A DNA stretch of 18,907 nucleotides from assembly GCF_000003605.2 (NCBI RefSeq), contig NW_003111474.1:111795-130701 (forward strand), in the 5' to 3' direction. The notes below the pieces were generated by a model, which made no database searches, was not told the DNA's origin, and worked only from the letters and a program-made list of their open reading frames with translations. Numbering within the stretch: the first letter of the stretch is position 1; every line of letters begins with the position of its first letter. Position numbers and translations under genes: made by a program. Of this stretch, positions 8,353 through 18,907 are shown one piece after another. This stretch comes from Saccoglossus kowalevskii. Its lineage: Eukaryota > Hemichordata > Enteropneusta > Harrimaniidae.

Positions 8353-8765
8353 AACTATGTGACCTTTCATATTTTATTTTAGTGATATTATAACCTCGTC
8401 ATATTTGTAATTTATATTCTAACGCATAAACGTCATAAACGATTTCCGTGAAGTTATGTCAAAAACAAATTTGCTCAATTAAATGATTGGTATTCAAACA
8501 TATTTTAAGGGAGACGAAGACTAGATTTTTTTCAAATTTGGGGATCTGAAAATGGTAACGCGTTTTCTAGACCATAATATATATGATATTTAACATTACA
8601 TCAGTCGTAAATAGCTCAGTTGATTTAATTGGTCAATGGATGATCACATGACCGTCGATAAATATTAATCCGAAATTGATATTGCAGATTTTATTGCCCC
8701 TGTGTCGGTATTGCCGTGTTACATGAGTACAATCTAGTTACAGGCATGACCAGTATCGTCTTGTG

Positions 8766-8774
8766 TGACCTTGA
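8766..8774 (-). promoter_or_regulatory. NR5A/ERR-type nuclear receptor half-site
   Basis: On the minus strand this reads TCAAGGTCA, the full extended half-site bound by ERR and NR5A (SF-1/LRH-1) receptors as monomers. It sits in a short GC-richer patch (about 8740-8815). A nine-base match is possible by chance. Confidence 0.25.
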
Positions 8775-8815
8775 GATGGGTTTGGCTGTGTGCGGGAACG
8801 TTTTGTGGTGAGCAA

Positions 8816-11800
8816 TAATAACAGTACATAATTAAACAAGTAATTTTTCGAATCTACAGATTAATATTACTTTTAAAATTTGGTATATATGTATTTCGAC
8901 ATCAACTTAAAATGAACCATGGGAGTTTAACTTTTTTACATTACTGCATATATTATAAATTATCAGCATTTTCAACCAATATTAACATGTATATTTATGT
9001 GTGTGCATTTGCACACATTAAAATTGTGGTGGTATTCAGAATGCTTGTGTAAAGGAATATATTATTATAAATTATCAATAGAATTGGCACACAAGTTTTT
9101 TTTTTTGTATTCGTCACCTTTAAATTTGGGAACTTGGTATTTTTTTTAATGTCAAAGTCAATCACGAAACTTTTGTTAAGCCATATATACCTTGAAATTA
9201 TGACACTGTGAATCTCAATTCCATATATACTGACAAAAAAGTTCGTAATCTGAACTTCTAGAAGTTACTGACAGAAAAATGCCTAAGTGAAATTAATGCT
9301 GGTTTAAAATGCTGCAGGCATTCGGTGTATAGGGAAGTGTTAAAGATTGGCCTCAGTGAAATACGCCATACCAGTATGAGGGAATGGTTAGGGTAAAATG
9401 AGTACTTTTTCATTATAGAACGTGTAAACAAGTTATTCTACTATTAGCACTGTATTTATCATAGCAGCATGTATTTTTTTTAACTTCCAAACTTAATAAT
9501 TCGACACCCTTTAAGCACGCAATGATTTTGTTTATTTGAACTTGTGTTTACCCGACTTTTTGGATTAACACTATACATGTTTAAACCGAACGGATGACTT
9601 TAATGGTGTATCCGATATGAAAATCTGTAAGTCACTTGACTGACCTCAGATGATCAATATACTAAACTCTTGCCGTATGTTTATTTGTTGGTACACAAGC
9701 GAAAATATGTCAAAGGTTGTTGAATTAATAATATTTAAATTTTGTATCCACTCTTACTGCTGGATTATCAGTTTCCAAAAAAAACCGTTATTTTGTTTAT
9801 AGATGAAGTCACATGAATTATTCACACAAGTGTAAGTACATTTTATCATGGAAGGCTATGGTTTTACCGCCATATCACGGGTTTTTGTGACTTTAAACCA
9901 GTATTGACCGTAGTGTACAGTATCGATTTGTATAGTTCTCAGTGATAAAGGCAGTTTGTATGGGCTACGCAGTCCCGGGACTAACACAAAGGAAGTACAG
10001 CAGATCGTGTATCGCCGGAAGTCTTGGTCAGTAGTTGTTCGCTATTACATCCCTATTACGATGAGATTTTAGTGATATAACCTAATAGCTCTCTCGCTGT
10101 TGTTATTGGGTATAATAAAAATCTTATGTCAGGAATTACCACAGCCACCCCCTCTCCCCATTCGGCTTCCCAGTAGCTGTAGTCAATAACTGCCAGCTAA
10201 GGCGGGCCGCAACTCATGATATACCATGACCAGGGCAGTAATTACGTCAGTGTTTGTTACAATATTTAGATATTTAACACATACTTCTTAGATACACATT
10301 ACAAATGACACCATTTAGTTTGGGTGGGACCAAATTGATTAAAATCTGTATCGTACGGCGTGCATTTTATTTAAGTTAATATATTTTATTTTATTTGAAC
10401 TATATTTTCTAATATTTTGTATGTTCGTATTATTTTTGCGTCATCGTGTTTTTTTATTATTTGAACTTGTACTCCTTCACGATTAACACAACTTGTAATA
10501 AACTGTCAGAAAACAATAAATGAAATAAAATAAAAACTAAATGAAAAATATATAATTACATACATATTTAAAAAACTAGGGTATTATTTTAATCAGATTG
10601 CGGTGGTACTCGATTAGGTCATGCGAAACTAGTGTATTTGTTAAATACAATAACAGCTATGAATGCTTTGTGTGAGTATTTACAAAATGTGGTAATTTCA
10701 TACGAATCAGAGACTAGGAATTACTCTTCCATCTCAATTAACATAATCTGTTTATATTTGTGTATTTATATCAATTTACATTATTCAAAATATGTGCCTC
10801 GAGAATGAATTACCGCCATGCAACAAGCACGCGAGTCTTAATTAACGATACCGTCGCGAAGCAAACATGTTTACCGATATTACGACCGTGACTCCATGAA
10901 TATAACTCATGTGCATACAAGCAAAGCATATATCTTAAGTTCGTCGGTACTCCTCGATACGCTGTTTGCGTAACAGTAATAGAAGTGACAAAATAACGTG
11001 ACTCCTGCTTCTCCGGTTATCAACACGCAAGGTGATACTGATCCAGATTCCAACATACATATTTCAAATAGCAGACTTTTTTATATATTCATTTGTTTGT
11101 TTGCAACGTTAGATTAAATGACAAATACTAATTAAATAAAACAGTTGGGAAAGCACCGCTGGTACATAGTAATGATAAACACGAACTTGAACCACGTATA
11201 TAATTTGTGTTTGATTCTCGGCGAAAGCAGATACGTATGCTACCAATGAATATACATTCCCCGGGACCCTTTTTTCCTGGTATCAGTGTCGATTGCAATA
11301 TATTACATCACCTGGCCCTCCATTACGAATTAACATTTAGAAATGTTGCCACTTTTTAATCGGATTCACTTATTGCTCCGGGATTCTAATAACCATTCCT
11401 CTAATTATATTCAGAATATCAAATTACTTCATCTAGCAACCGCCGTTTCCGTGGCTGTGTGTTATAAAAATATGAATTCTAATTATACAATATGAAAATA
11501 GTTGGAGTGGCTACGGATAGGGGCTCACATTGTAGTGACGTCTAGAACCTGCTTTGCAAGTATATTCATTTGCTCAACAGTGAAACAAATAATAAGGATG
11601 GACATATTAACGATAGAAGCAGTATAATTAATCCCGGGCCTTGGGTCTTGTTATCGAGGTATCCCGCTGTTAATACAATTAATGATGCACTTTTGTACGA
11701 GGTTGTCGTCTTTATCAAACTAACTAACTACTCAACTAACTCCCTAACATCGACTGCTTCTAGGTAATTATTTTCTATTTTCTTCTAGTCATCAGCTTTT

Positions 11801-12209
11801 CAGTGAAAGCATTTTTTAACCGGTAGAATGTGTTGCCGGCAAAGTATGTTGTATGCAAGTGTTCACTCACCTGTAAATCAGACGTCTTAACCATCACGTC
11901 TTTGATTCGTTCGTCATCTTAGACAATGCGATCCAACTGAGAATCAAACGATGTTTAAAACACAGATCAGTAAACAGCAGTGCATGTCATTGTTACAGTA
12001 TGAATCATACGATAAATTGCAATACCGCCCTATCCCCAACTTTATCGCCACATCAAGCAAATCCGAACGTTAATAAAAACATATATCGCGTCCGACCTAA
12101 CCAGATGTGGCAAAAAAGAAGTCGGTATTCACTATGTATGTGTATATATACCTAACAGAGCTATGACGTTAATTAACACAAGTTTGGATTAGGATCAAAC
12201 CATCTGTTT
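8816..12209. other. Long AT-rich noncoding stretch
   Basis: This is about 3.4 kb with no ORF worth calling. A 66-codon frame at 11570-11767 opens with TTG and resembles nothing known. A GC-richer patch at about 10140-10240 has no consistent open frame. A T run lies at 9099-9106 and a small hairpin (TGTGTGCA-TT-TGCACACA) at 9000-9017. No RNA gene, inverted-repeat element or array was seen. Confidence 0.5.
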
Positions 12210-12253
12210 ACAGGAGTGTCGCTATGTGTTCACAGGGGTGTTGCCATATGTCA
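12210..12253. repeat. 22-bp imperfect tandem repeat, two units
   Basis: Units at 12210-12231 and 12232-12253 both begin with ACAGG. They agree at most positions, and nearly all differences are transitions (for example GAGTGTCGCTATG against GGGTGTTGCCATA). It may be an old local duplication. Confidence 0.5.
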
Positions 12254-12367
12254 AGGCGCGTTACCCTTTGGCTACGTTGTTTTGCTTTGGTGACCTCAAT
12301 ATGATAAATTGTCACTGGTATTCGTTTATGAATGGTTCTGGTTTATTTATGATACATTCTACATCTC

Positions 12368-12405
12368 AGTCGGAACCGACTTTGTAGATAGAAGCGCAGT
12401 GCTTC
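12368..12405. repeat. Two adjacent perfect hairpins
   Basis: AGTCGG-AA-CCGACT at 12368-12381 is followed nine bases later by GAAGC-GCAGT-GCTTC at 12391-12405. Both stems are perfect and relatively GC-rich for this DNA. Their role is unknown. Confidence 0.45.
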
Positions 12406-13942
12406 ATATATATGTTTGAGGCGATCTCCCTGCGAATCGATGAGTTATTCCATGATATCTAAAGAACCTGCGGGGTATTATTACCCGACTTCTCCATGTA
12501 ATTCTTCCTTGTGGGGCACTAAAGCTAAGCTCGTGCATGCGATAAACGGTGAAATTAGGAGCCCACGCCTTAGACGTTATTCTAAGAAATCTTTAAACTA
12601 CTCACATTCCATTACGATGGTTCATAATTTCTTCAGGATTGGGAAAGAAATTATTTTCATCTCTAAATTCAGATAAAAACATCAATTTGAAAAATACAAT
12701 GAATAAAATAAAATAAATAATTACAATTTTCAAAGCTCGTTTTGAAAATAAATAGTTGAACTCTCTGGGGGAATACCGCTGACTCTAAGTCATAGCACTT
12801 TATTCAGATTAGTGTCTTGTATATGGTTACCTGTAGACGGTCTACAGCGTAACATTAATCGGTATTCTGTATGCGTACATGATTAAACATGATAGTGAGA
12901 GGGTGAAATAACTGTTAGGTTTATACACTCTTATTTGTAATTTCTTTGAATTACACCGTGATGTATTCTTAGTGACAGCGGTGACAGTTGTATCCAACGT
13001 ATTTTAGCTTACAGAGACGGGTATTTGTGCTCAAAAATGAAGATATAACGTAATAATTTGTAATCCACAGAAATGTCAATGCCCAATTGAGTATTTATGT
13101 TGTGGTCTGTGGAACACATGCAAAATTACACTAACTTATTTTACGAGTATATGAGATGGAATTATCCTGGATGGTTGCTCTTTGCCATGTTATAATTCAA
13201 TCTTGTATCGTTACGAGTCATTACGAATTCATGCTATACCCTGAAGCGACGTATTTACGACGTATTTGTAGTAATTGCTTTCACAGCGTCCATTTACCAT
13301 ATCATGACTACATTATATAATACACACAGAGCTTTATAGTCAAGGAGAAGTCGTGTGTGTGGCTCATTTTATTTGTGTGTAGACTAATTCCAAGTGTTTG
13401 TGACATTATTTCAAAAATTGCACCAAACCCGAGCATTAACTACGTTTAAAAATAAGAACAAATTTTGAAAAAGAAAGCCATAAGTCAAAAATAGACTTAT
13501 ACAAATCAGGTGTGTTCTCCAATCTTGTGAGATTATATGAAGGAGTAGAAGTCATCATTCAATTCGCTAATATGTCTCTATATTGCATATCTGATTCCAG
13601 AAAGGCTTAATTATAATCTCCCTGAATCAGAATTAAAACAGATTTGTTAATAGTGGCAAAAATCTACAATACTCAATTCAGAAGTATATATCCAGTAGAT
13701 CTGACACGCGGATTTTGAATTTTGATAATAACATTTTTTTCGATAGGACTATGAATAGATTAATCATAAATATACAAAATATATTTTCATTAGGGAAATT
13801 ACGCTTGGAAAAGGACTGAGAATGTAGATGGTTACTTTCCGTGATGTTTGTTGTGACGCCCTGCAAACAGACGTACTCAGCTCTCGTACATTAGATTTAC
13901 GGCAATGACTCAACCATGAATTAGCATACCATGTAAAACGAA
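12406..13942. other. Noncoding stretch with small palindromes
   Basis: A plus-strand frame at 12416-12676 opens with TTG and has its first ATG about 25 bases in; it resembles no known protein. A 17-bp inverted repeat, CTGTAGAC-G-GTCTACAG, lies at 12831-12847. The rest is AT-rich without recognisable genes. Confidence 0.45.
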
Positions 13943-13958
13943 TTTCTAAGCTTAGAAA
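13943..13958. repeat. 16-bp perfect palindrome
   Basis: TTTCTAAGCTTAGAAA reads the same on both strands, with no spacer. A perfect 16-base palindrome is mildly unlikely in a window of this size, but no function is evident. Confidence 0.4.
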
Positions 13959-14038
13959 GTGCCGTACACTAAACTAGACAGAATGGAACGAGATGGCGGT
14001 GGTAATACTATATGAATTGGTGGTGTTATTGCCGTTGG

Positions 14039-14067
14039 TCTGGAGATAATTGGAGATAACCTCCAGA
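14039..14067. repeat. Hairpin with internal 10-bp direct repeat
   Basis: Arms TCTGGAG (14039-14045) and CTCCAGA (14061-14067) enclose a 15-base loop. The left arm and loop carry the decamer TGGAGATAAY twice in tandem (14041-14050 and 14051-14060). Confidence 0.35.
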
Positions 14068-14341
14068 TGTCATGTAAAGGAAGTCGATAATTTACTGCTA
14101 CATCTATGATAATAGCATAAACATCCTAGTTTCTTTAACCTATTACACATAAACTGACTGGCCTTATTCTGAACTCAGTGTCGGTATTTGAAACAAACTG
14201 ATACGAAATCTGACTTGTTCATTAAGTCGTTTCACAAGTTCAACGATGAAAGTTGAATTTTATTAGCGGGAAAGATCAGAGTCAGAGCATTTTTAATTTA
14301 GTGTGATATTTTATTGAAAATTCAACACCAAAATCCCAATA
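14068..14341. other. Noncoding, nothing seen
   Basis: AT-rich sequence without an ORF, repeat or motif that stands out. Confidence 0.5.
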
Positions 14342-14368
14342 ACTCCGTCAATGTAACACCGACGGAGT
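14342..14368. repeat. Stem-loop with 8-bp GC-rich stem
   Basis: ACTCCGTC (14342-14349) pairs perfectly with GACGGAGT (14361-14368) across an 11-base loop. This is one of the more stable short hairpins I can see in the window; no flanking conserved structure or tract identifies it as an RNA gene or terminator. Confidence 0.4.
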
Positions 14369-15233
14369 GTAACAAATATCATCTAGCCACTCGAGAGTGT
14401 CAGTGTCAGTCGACTATGTGTTTGAAGTAAATTGAAATCAGCATGCCCGGCGCCACTGTGACCGAGATGCATATATATCGCAGGTTTATCACGTACATAC
14501 CTTGGCATTCCACTTTAATTCGATCTATAATATACAATATACTCTGGTATGCAATAAACCAAATACCCGCCGTGGTGTGAATGGAATTTTAGACCGCTGA
14601 CGCCGAGCTAAATACTGACAATTCTATATTATCTGAAAGGTGGGTGACATTTCAGTGCCAATTAGAATCACTACTGCGTCCACTTATGCGTCTGAGCAGG
14701 AAGAGATATTCACTACTCTAAACACTACAGGCAGTCACTTTTTACTGTTATTTGTTTTACGTAATACCACAATTCACTTCATAAATGTTAAAAGTAACTC
14801 ATTTCTGCTAGGGAATATCGTAGCATAAGAAACTGATTCTGGTTGAGCGCACATATGGTAAAAGATAATCATCGGAACATCCTTAAAACGTTTCGAAAAT
14901 AAATGTGTGCTCGTAAATCACTACGTATCTCAGCACAAGGTTACTGGTTACTGGATTTGTTGTCAAGAAAACAAAGTTACCAGAAGCGGTACTTGTTTTG
15001 TTTAGGATTAATCATTTAGTTGTTGATGAAGATGGACGTGAAATCACTGGTGCGAGTGAGAGTACAACTTTTATTAGTCTTTAAAATTACTGATCAACAA
15101 CATCACATAGATTCGTGAACTTATAATATTACATTCTCAACTTACTTCTTAATTAAATTCTTATGGCACATTTGTATCAGCATAACTTTGTGCCATACAG
15201 GTTATTTTTTCGTGAACATTGAACAGTCATCAC

Positions 15234-15267
15234 ATTTTATTTCGTACTATGCTATTTTATTTCGTAC
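15234..15267. repeat. 14-bp direct repeat, 20-bp period
   Basis: ATTTTATTTCGTAC occurs at 15234-15247 and again at 15254-15267, separated by six bases. Both copies are identical. Confidence 0.6.
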
Positions 15268-15715
15268 CCTCCTGTCATCAGTTGAGTACTGCGTTACCGC
15301 TGTAAACAATACTGAAACTTACACCAAGCCCCACACCAAGTAGCAGACATGTAGGTGAACGTAATGATGACATAACTCCCATCACGACGATAGTACATAG
15401 CTGTTATTTTCACAATTTACAATGTTAATAATTGTATCAATTTAAAATAATACATTTCAAATATTTCCTCTTAGATTGTCTAAAATCGGGTCACTAGAAT
15501 TATTGTGTTCTGAATTTGAGTCTTTCGTTCAAATGTTTTCTATATGCTGACGGTTAAAGTTATAATTGTGTTGTCAAAAAGTGTTTGCTGTACAGAAATT
15601 TAAAGATGTGTTTCATAATCATTACATTAGATACTTTTGTTTGATTGTTGCCGTTACACTTTGCTACGAGTGAATTAACAGAGTATATATGGTGTATGGA
15701 GAACTCATACTGACC

Positions 15716-15730
15716 GAGGTGTAACACCTC
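15716..15730. repeat. Palindrome of T-box-like half-sites
   Basis: GAGGTGT-A-ACACCTC has perfect 7-base arms. Each arm contains AGGTGT, the core of the T-box (Brachyury family) half-site AGGTGTGA. A related shorter inverted repeat, GGTGT-GTT-ACACC, lies near 3798-3810. Binding is inferred from the motif only. Confidence 0.3.
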
Positions 15731-16323
15731 CTCCCTACGGTGCATGATTATACGTGGTGTCATACCAACTGAGATTGGCCTTGTAGGATGTGTTTGATTG
15801 GTTGATTGACAATTCGATGAAAACAATGCAGGAACATCTATTACACGAAACTAACTAAACGACGTTGCATAATAAGCAATCTTTCAGATTGTTATGATGC
15901 ACTCTTTGTACATTTATTACTCTTTTCAATGGATCATTCATGGTTATAATAACAACTACGTTCAAACGATAAACAAGTCTCATGTTTCTCAAAGTTATAA
16001 GTGGAATGTTTATATAATTTGCTTTGTCAGCCTTACATTCGAATCACTGTTAGGATTAGTTAACAATAATGTTACCAAGCCTTGTGTATTTTTCTAACTG
16101 ATGTTGCGTACAATTCACAGACAGTTTGGATTTCCATGGGTCAGCCATAGTGGTTTAACGAATACAATAACATGGTTTGTCCTGTTTATTAATTATATCG
16201 ACTTATTGAGTATCGTTCATTTCAGTTTACATAGATAATTAAATATTATATTCATAAAATATGAAATAGTGAAATTTGTAATATAATTCCTTTGTAATTC
16301 ATTAGTATCTGAATAAGTTACAA

Positions 16324-16360
16324 CCCAGGGAAAACCCAAGGAAAACTAAAGAAAACTAAA
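16324..16360. repeat. Degenerate 10-11-bp tandem repeat
   Basis: Successive units CCCAGGGAAAA, CCCAAGGAAAA, CTAAAGAAAA and a partial CTAAA form a graded series, each differing from the last by a few bases. Confidence 0.5.
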
Positions 16361-17275
16361 TAGTGTTGAAATTCCGGGGTGCTATCACAAGTGAAACATA
16401 TTCCTACAACGATTTAAAATTCTACAAAGAATGATCCGATTTGAAATTTACATTATCACCGTTTATTCTGTTTTGTCTTAACTTCAAACATGGTGTGATT
16501 TGATTTAAATTGTTCATACTGGTGATGGTACGTTTATCTTCACAAGAGTGTCCGTATATTTGTTATTTCACACAGCCTTCAATCTTATATATAAAGTGGC
16601 TATAACACCCGCGTAATACTATTTTGACAGATGTTTAATAAATCATGTGGAGATTCAGTCGTCGTTTTTAAAACCTATTCTACGTTCAATTCTAACTGTA
16701 CAAAACTTTCACAATTTTTCTTAAATGTAACATTGTTCTCGAAAATGTCGCCGTTTTTAGTATGATCCGTTTGTGATAATACTGCGCAAAGAACACAATC
16801 TAAATTCAAACAGAACATAATCCTTCACTGATGCATTAACAATATGTTTATCGTAAAGTGTACATTTCACTAACCATTCAATTATTACTAATGATGAACC
16901 GTCTGGTAATGCGAAAAATTACACAACAATGCGATTACAGTGTTTTACTAAGACTAGCGCTGACAACTATTAATATTAATACAGGTTGACTTACATTTCT
17001 TGGCTTTAAATAACTAACTAACCAAAAAATTAAGCGTCCAACATTCTTCGTTCATTTCAAATATTTTTTCTTGCACATTGGTTATTTATACTAGTCATGT
17101 TTTTTGTCGTAAATAATATGTAAGTTATTTAATTCCGAAGGTGGGTACAATTACACATGTGTTACCTTGGTTTCGCACGATAATGAACTCCAAAAACTTC
17201 AACTTTTCAAATCTCTCGCGTATAATCGATCTGTCAACGTGGTCTAATAACACATAATCAAATTAACATGTATTT
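16361..17275. other. AT-rich noncoding, nothing seen
   Basis: There is no ORF above about 60 codons and no RNA gene or repeat that I can support. Confidence 0.5.
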
Positions 17276-17345
17276 AAAGCGCGGTGGTCGTCGCGCAGCG
17301 CGTGTTCGAATTTCATGTGAATAAACAATTTTATTTTATTTATTT
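17276..17345 (+). mobile_element. Possible tRNA-derived SINE fragment
   Basis: A sharp GC-rich island in AT-rich DNA starts with AAGCGCGGTGG (17277-17287), close to a Pol III box A (TRGCNNAGTGG). About 27 bases later is TGTTCGAATTT (17304-17314), which resembles box B (GGTTCGANTCC) at its TTCGA core. It is followed by AATAAA and a run of TTTTA-type units ending near 17345, like a SINE simple tail. Box spacing is shorter than in an intact tRNA head (about 44 bases), and no target-site duplication was found, so it would be a partial or deleted copy. Confidence 0.25.
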
Positions 17346-18907
17346 TACACGCGTTGTATACGTCGCTATGAGTGTATGTGTATGTTTCATTTCCATGTTT
17401 AGCACAATTGAAAACAGAGCGTCGCCATTTAATGCTGTCTAGACAAAATCTACGCCGCCGGTTTTTCTTAGTCTATTTACCTAATCGAAATTAGCTGCCC
17501 CTTGCGTACCTACATATCTTTTAAGAGGGAGTGTGTGGAATTAGTTTTTGTCTGTCTATTACATCTAATCTAAGCTGCTTCTGCTAAGTCATTTCTCTCG
17601 TTCTCTCGCAAATTGTCTTGTGGTCGCACTGAATCCCACAAGCTTTAAAGAGATAAAAGCAAATCACCAGTCATGACACGAAATTTGGAAACAATATGCT
17701 CAGTATGTTAGTTGCAAGTATTTCCATATGGCAGATGACTGCAACCTGGTATATAAGTCGTGTGTAAAATCAAAACAAACGCTTCTCGTCTCATTACTAA
17801 CCCACCTCTCTCGTTTATTGTTCTTCCAATTGAACCTGGCAAGTTGACGGTTTGTGTAGGTTCCGAGGAGGTTATAGGTCAGATACCATCCATGGGGTGT
17901 CCTTTTACTGCCATGTACATTTAGTGTTGAATTCGTCAAAATACATGTCACCACATGCTGTATTTATGGTATGTTCCAATGTATTTCTCATAAGTGTCAT
18001 AGTTTGAATGCCGTAATGGCAGTCATATATCAAACTTGTTGGGGATTTTAACAACTGCGGTGTTTGAATTGTAGTTAGTTTTAGCAAGAGTTTAAAAAAA
18101 CAAAACTGTTGTATATTGAGCTATTCAGACAATCTTGGTATACAATAGTAGTGTAATATTAACAGCGGAGACAGTTATTCGAACGAGCCAACGTGGTTGT
18201 AAACTTATCAACACGATTTTAATTTAGGTCAATGTGACAAACAAAACACGCATAATATCAATAACTAGTGGTGGAATTTGCCGGGAGAGCCAAAGAACTA
18301 GGAGATGAACTACGCATTTTCGGGATTAATATCTACATATCAGTTTATTCTATCAAGCGTGTTTTCATCAGATATAGTAACGAGTCTCTCGAAGTAGACC
18401 GTATACTGATCGTTATATCATTATGTATCTCTTTAGTAACATCATCATAACAAGGGATTACACACAACTATTTCACTCTGCGTTTATACTATAATAGAAC
18501 TATTCAAATAATTCATCATTTGATAGATGAAATTACAGCAATACATTGTGCATGACATATGGGAATGTGGATAATGCGACTAAATGCTCGTTTCGTTTAA
18601 ATCTAGTTTATTCTCACAATAAACATGACATGTAGTGAACCTTTCGAACATGTACCTACATAAATAGGAGTTGAATACGTTTCAGAACGGCATACAACAA
18701 ACAATAAACATGTTTGTATGTATAAATTGCTTGTCAACCTATTTCATGCAAAACCATTTTATTTATTTTTTGAATATGAAAATACCTTTTATTGTGCAAA
18801 GCCGAGTTTATAAATGGAAATGTTTTAAACAATAAGTCTGTATATAATCGTACAATAAGTCTTACGTAATCGTAAATTGCCCAATTAAAATAAGTATGTA
18901 CGTAATC
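17346..18907. other. Noncoding stretch with overlapping open frames near 17.7-18.1 kb
   Basis: Two minus-strand frames overlap at 17700-17954 and 17905-18087; part of the second resembles a chitin-binding domain end and is given as a finding. A plus-strand frame at 18268-18450 opens with GTG and resembles nothing known. The last 450 bases are AT-rich with no feature. Confidence 0.4.

Larger units (their letters stand above)
14369..16323. other. AT-rich noncoding stretch
   Basis: Short frames at 14640-14828 and 15894-16097 (plus strand) and 15560-15826 (minus strand) resemble no known protein and have unremarkable composition. Two small repeats within it are listed separately. No gene is supported. 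Confidence 0.45.

Noticed and set aside
9000-9017. TGTGTGCA-TT-TGCACACA hairpin as an RNA gene
   Set aside because: It is a short stem of simple TG/CA sequence with no further pairing outside it.
12416-12676. 86-codon plus-strand ORF
   Set aside because: It opens with TTG, resembles no family, and I saw no good splice sites or promoter that would support it.
12831-12847. CTGTAGAC-G-GTCTACAG inverted repeat as a binding site
   Set aside because: Eight-base arms with a one-base spacer are expected about 0.3 times per window for that spacing alone; no known factor site matches well.
17700-17954. 84-codon minus-strand ORF overlapping the chitin-binding-like frame
   Set aside because: It shares bases with the other frame and shows no domain. 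A frameshifted single gene is possible but cannot be shown without relatives or RNA data.
18268-18450. 60-codon plus-strand ORF
   Set aside because: It opens with GTG, has a hydrophobic tail from AT-rich codons, and matches nothing known.
1-18907. tRNA, rRNA or a multi-gene defence or metabolic system
   Set aside because: Scanning TTCGA-type box B sites on the plus strand gave no intact tRNA, and there is only one solid gene, so no new multi-gene system can be supported.

Overview
The window looks like nuclear DNA from a metazoan, probably a marine or other invertebrate. It is AT-rich, has very low gene density, carries short low-complexity tracts and tandem repeats, uses metazoan-type core promoter elements, and its one certain gene is an animal class A (rhodopsin-type) amine receptor. 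No bacterial operon structure, ribosome-binding sites or long ORF runs are present. I cannot name the species; a lophotrochozoan, hemichordate or lancelet-like animal would all fit.

The only confident gene is an intronless minus-strand ORF at 5676-6746, encoding a 356-residue seven-transmembrane receptor of the catecholamine (dopamine/adrenergic/octopamine) group. It has the amine-anchoring Asp, three catechol-type serines in TM5, CWLPFF in TM6 and NPxxY in TM7, and DRF in place of DRY. Upstream on the same strand are a strong Kozak start, two short upstream ORFs, a TATAAAAT box at 6863-6870, and, about 0.9-1.0 kb away, a cluster of RFX X-box-like sites with two CCAAT boxes and a CRE half-site (7644-7755).

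Layout: 1-1081 is AT-rich with one cysteine-containing open frame. A 271-bp unit is present twice in tandem at 1082-1621 and ends in an (AATT)n tract. From 1646 to 3980 there is noncoding DNA with a few good splice-like signals. A perfect CRE followed by a TATA box lies at 3981-4013. A small cysteine-rich minus-strand ORF lies at 4791-5003. The receptor locus occupies about 5480-6870. From 6871 to 18907 the DNA is mostly featureless and AT-rich, with scattered palindromes, short tandem repeats, a GC-rich tRNA-like/SINE-like fragment near 17276, and a chitin-binding-like open frame at 17909-18054.

No multi-gene system is visible. The most useful leads are the mixed D1/D2 signature of the receptor, the X-box/CCAAT cluster behind it, the recent 271-bp tandem duplication, and the small cysteine-rich frames. 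The last group is speculative.
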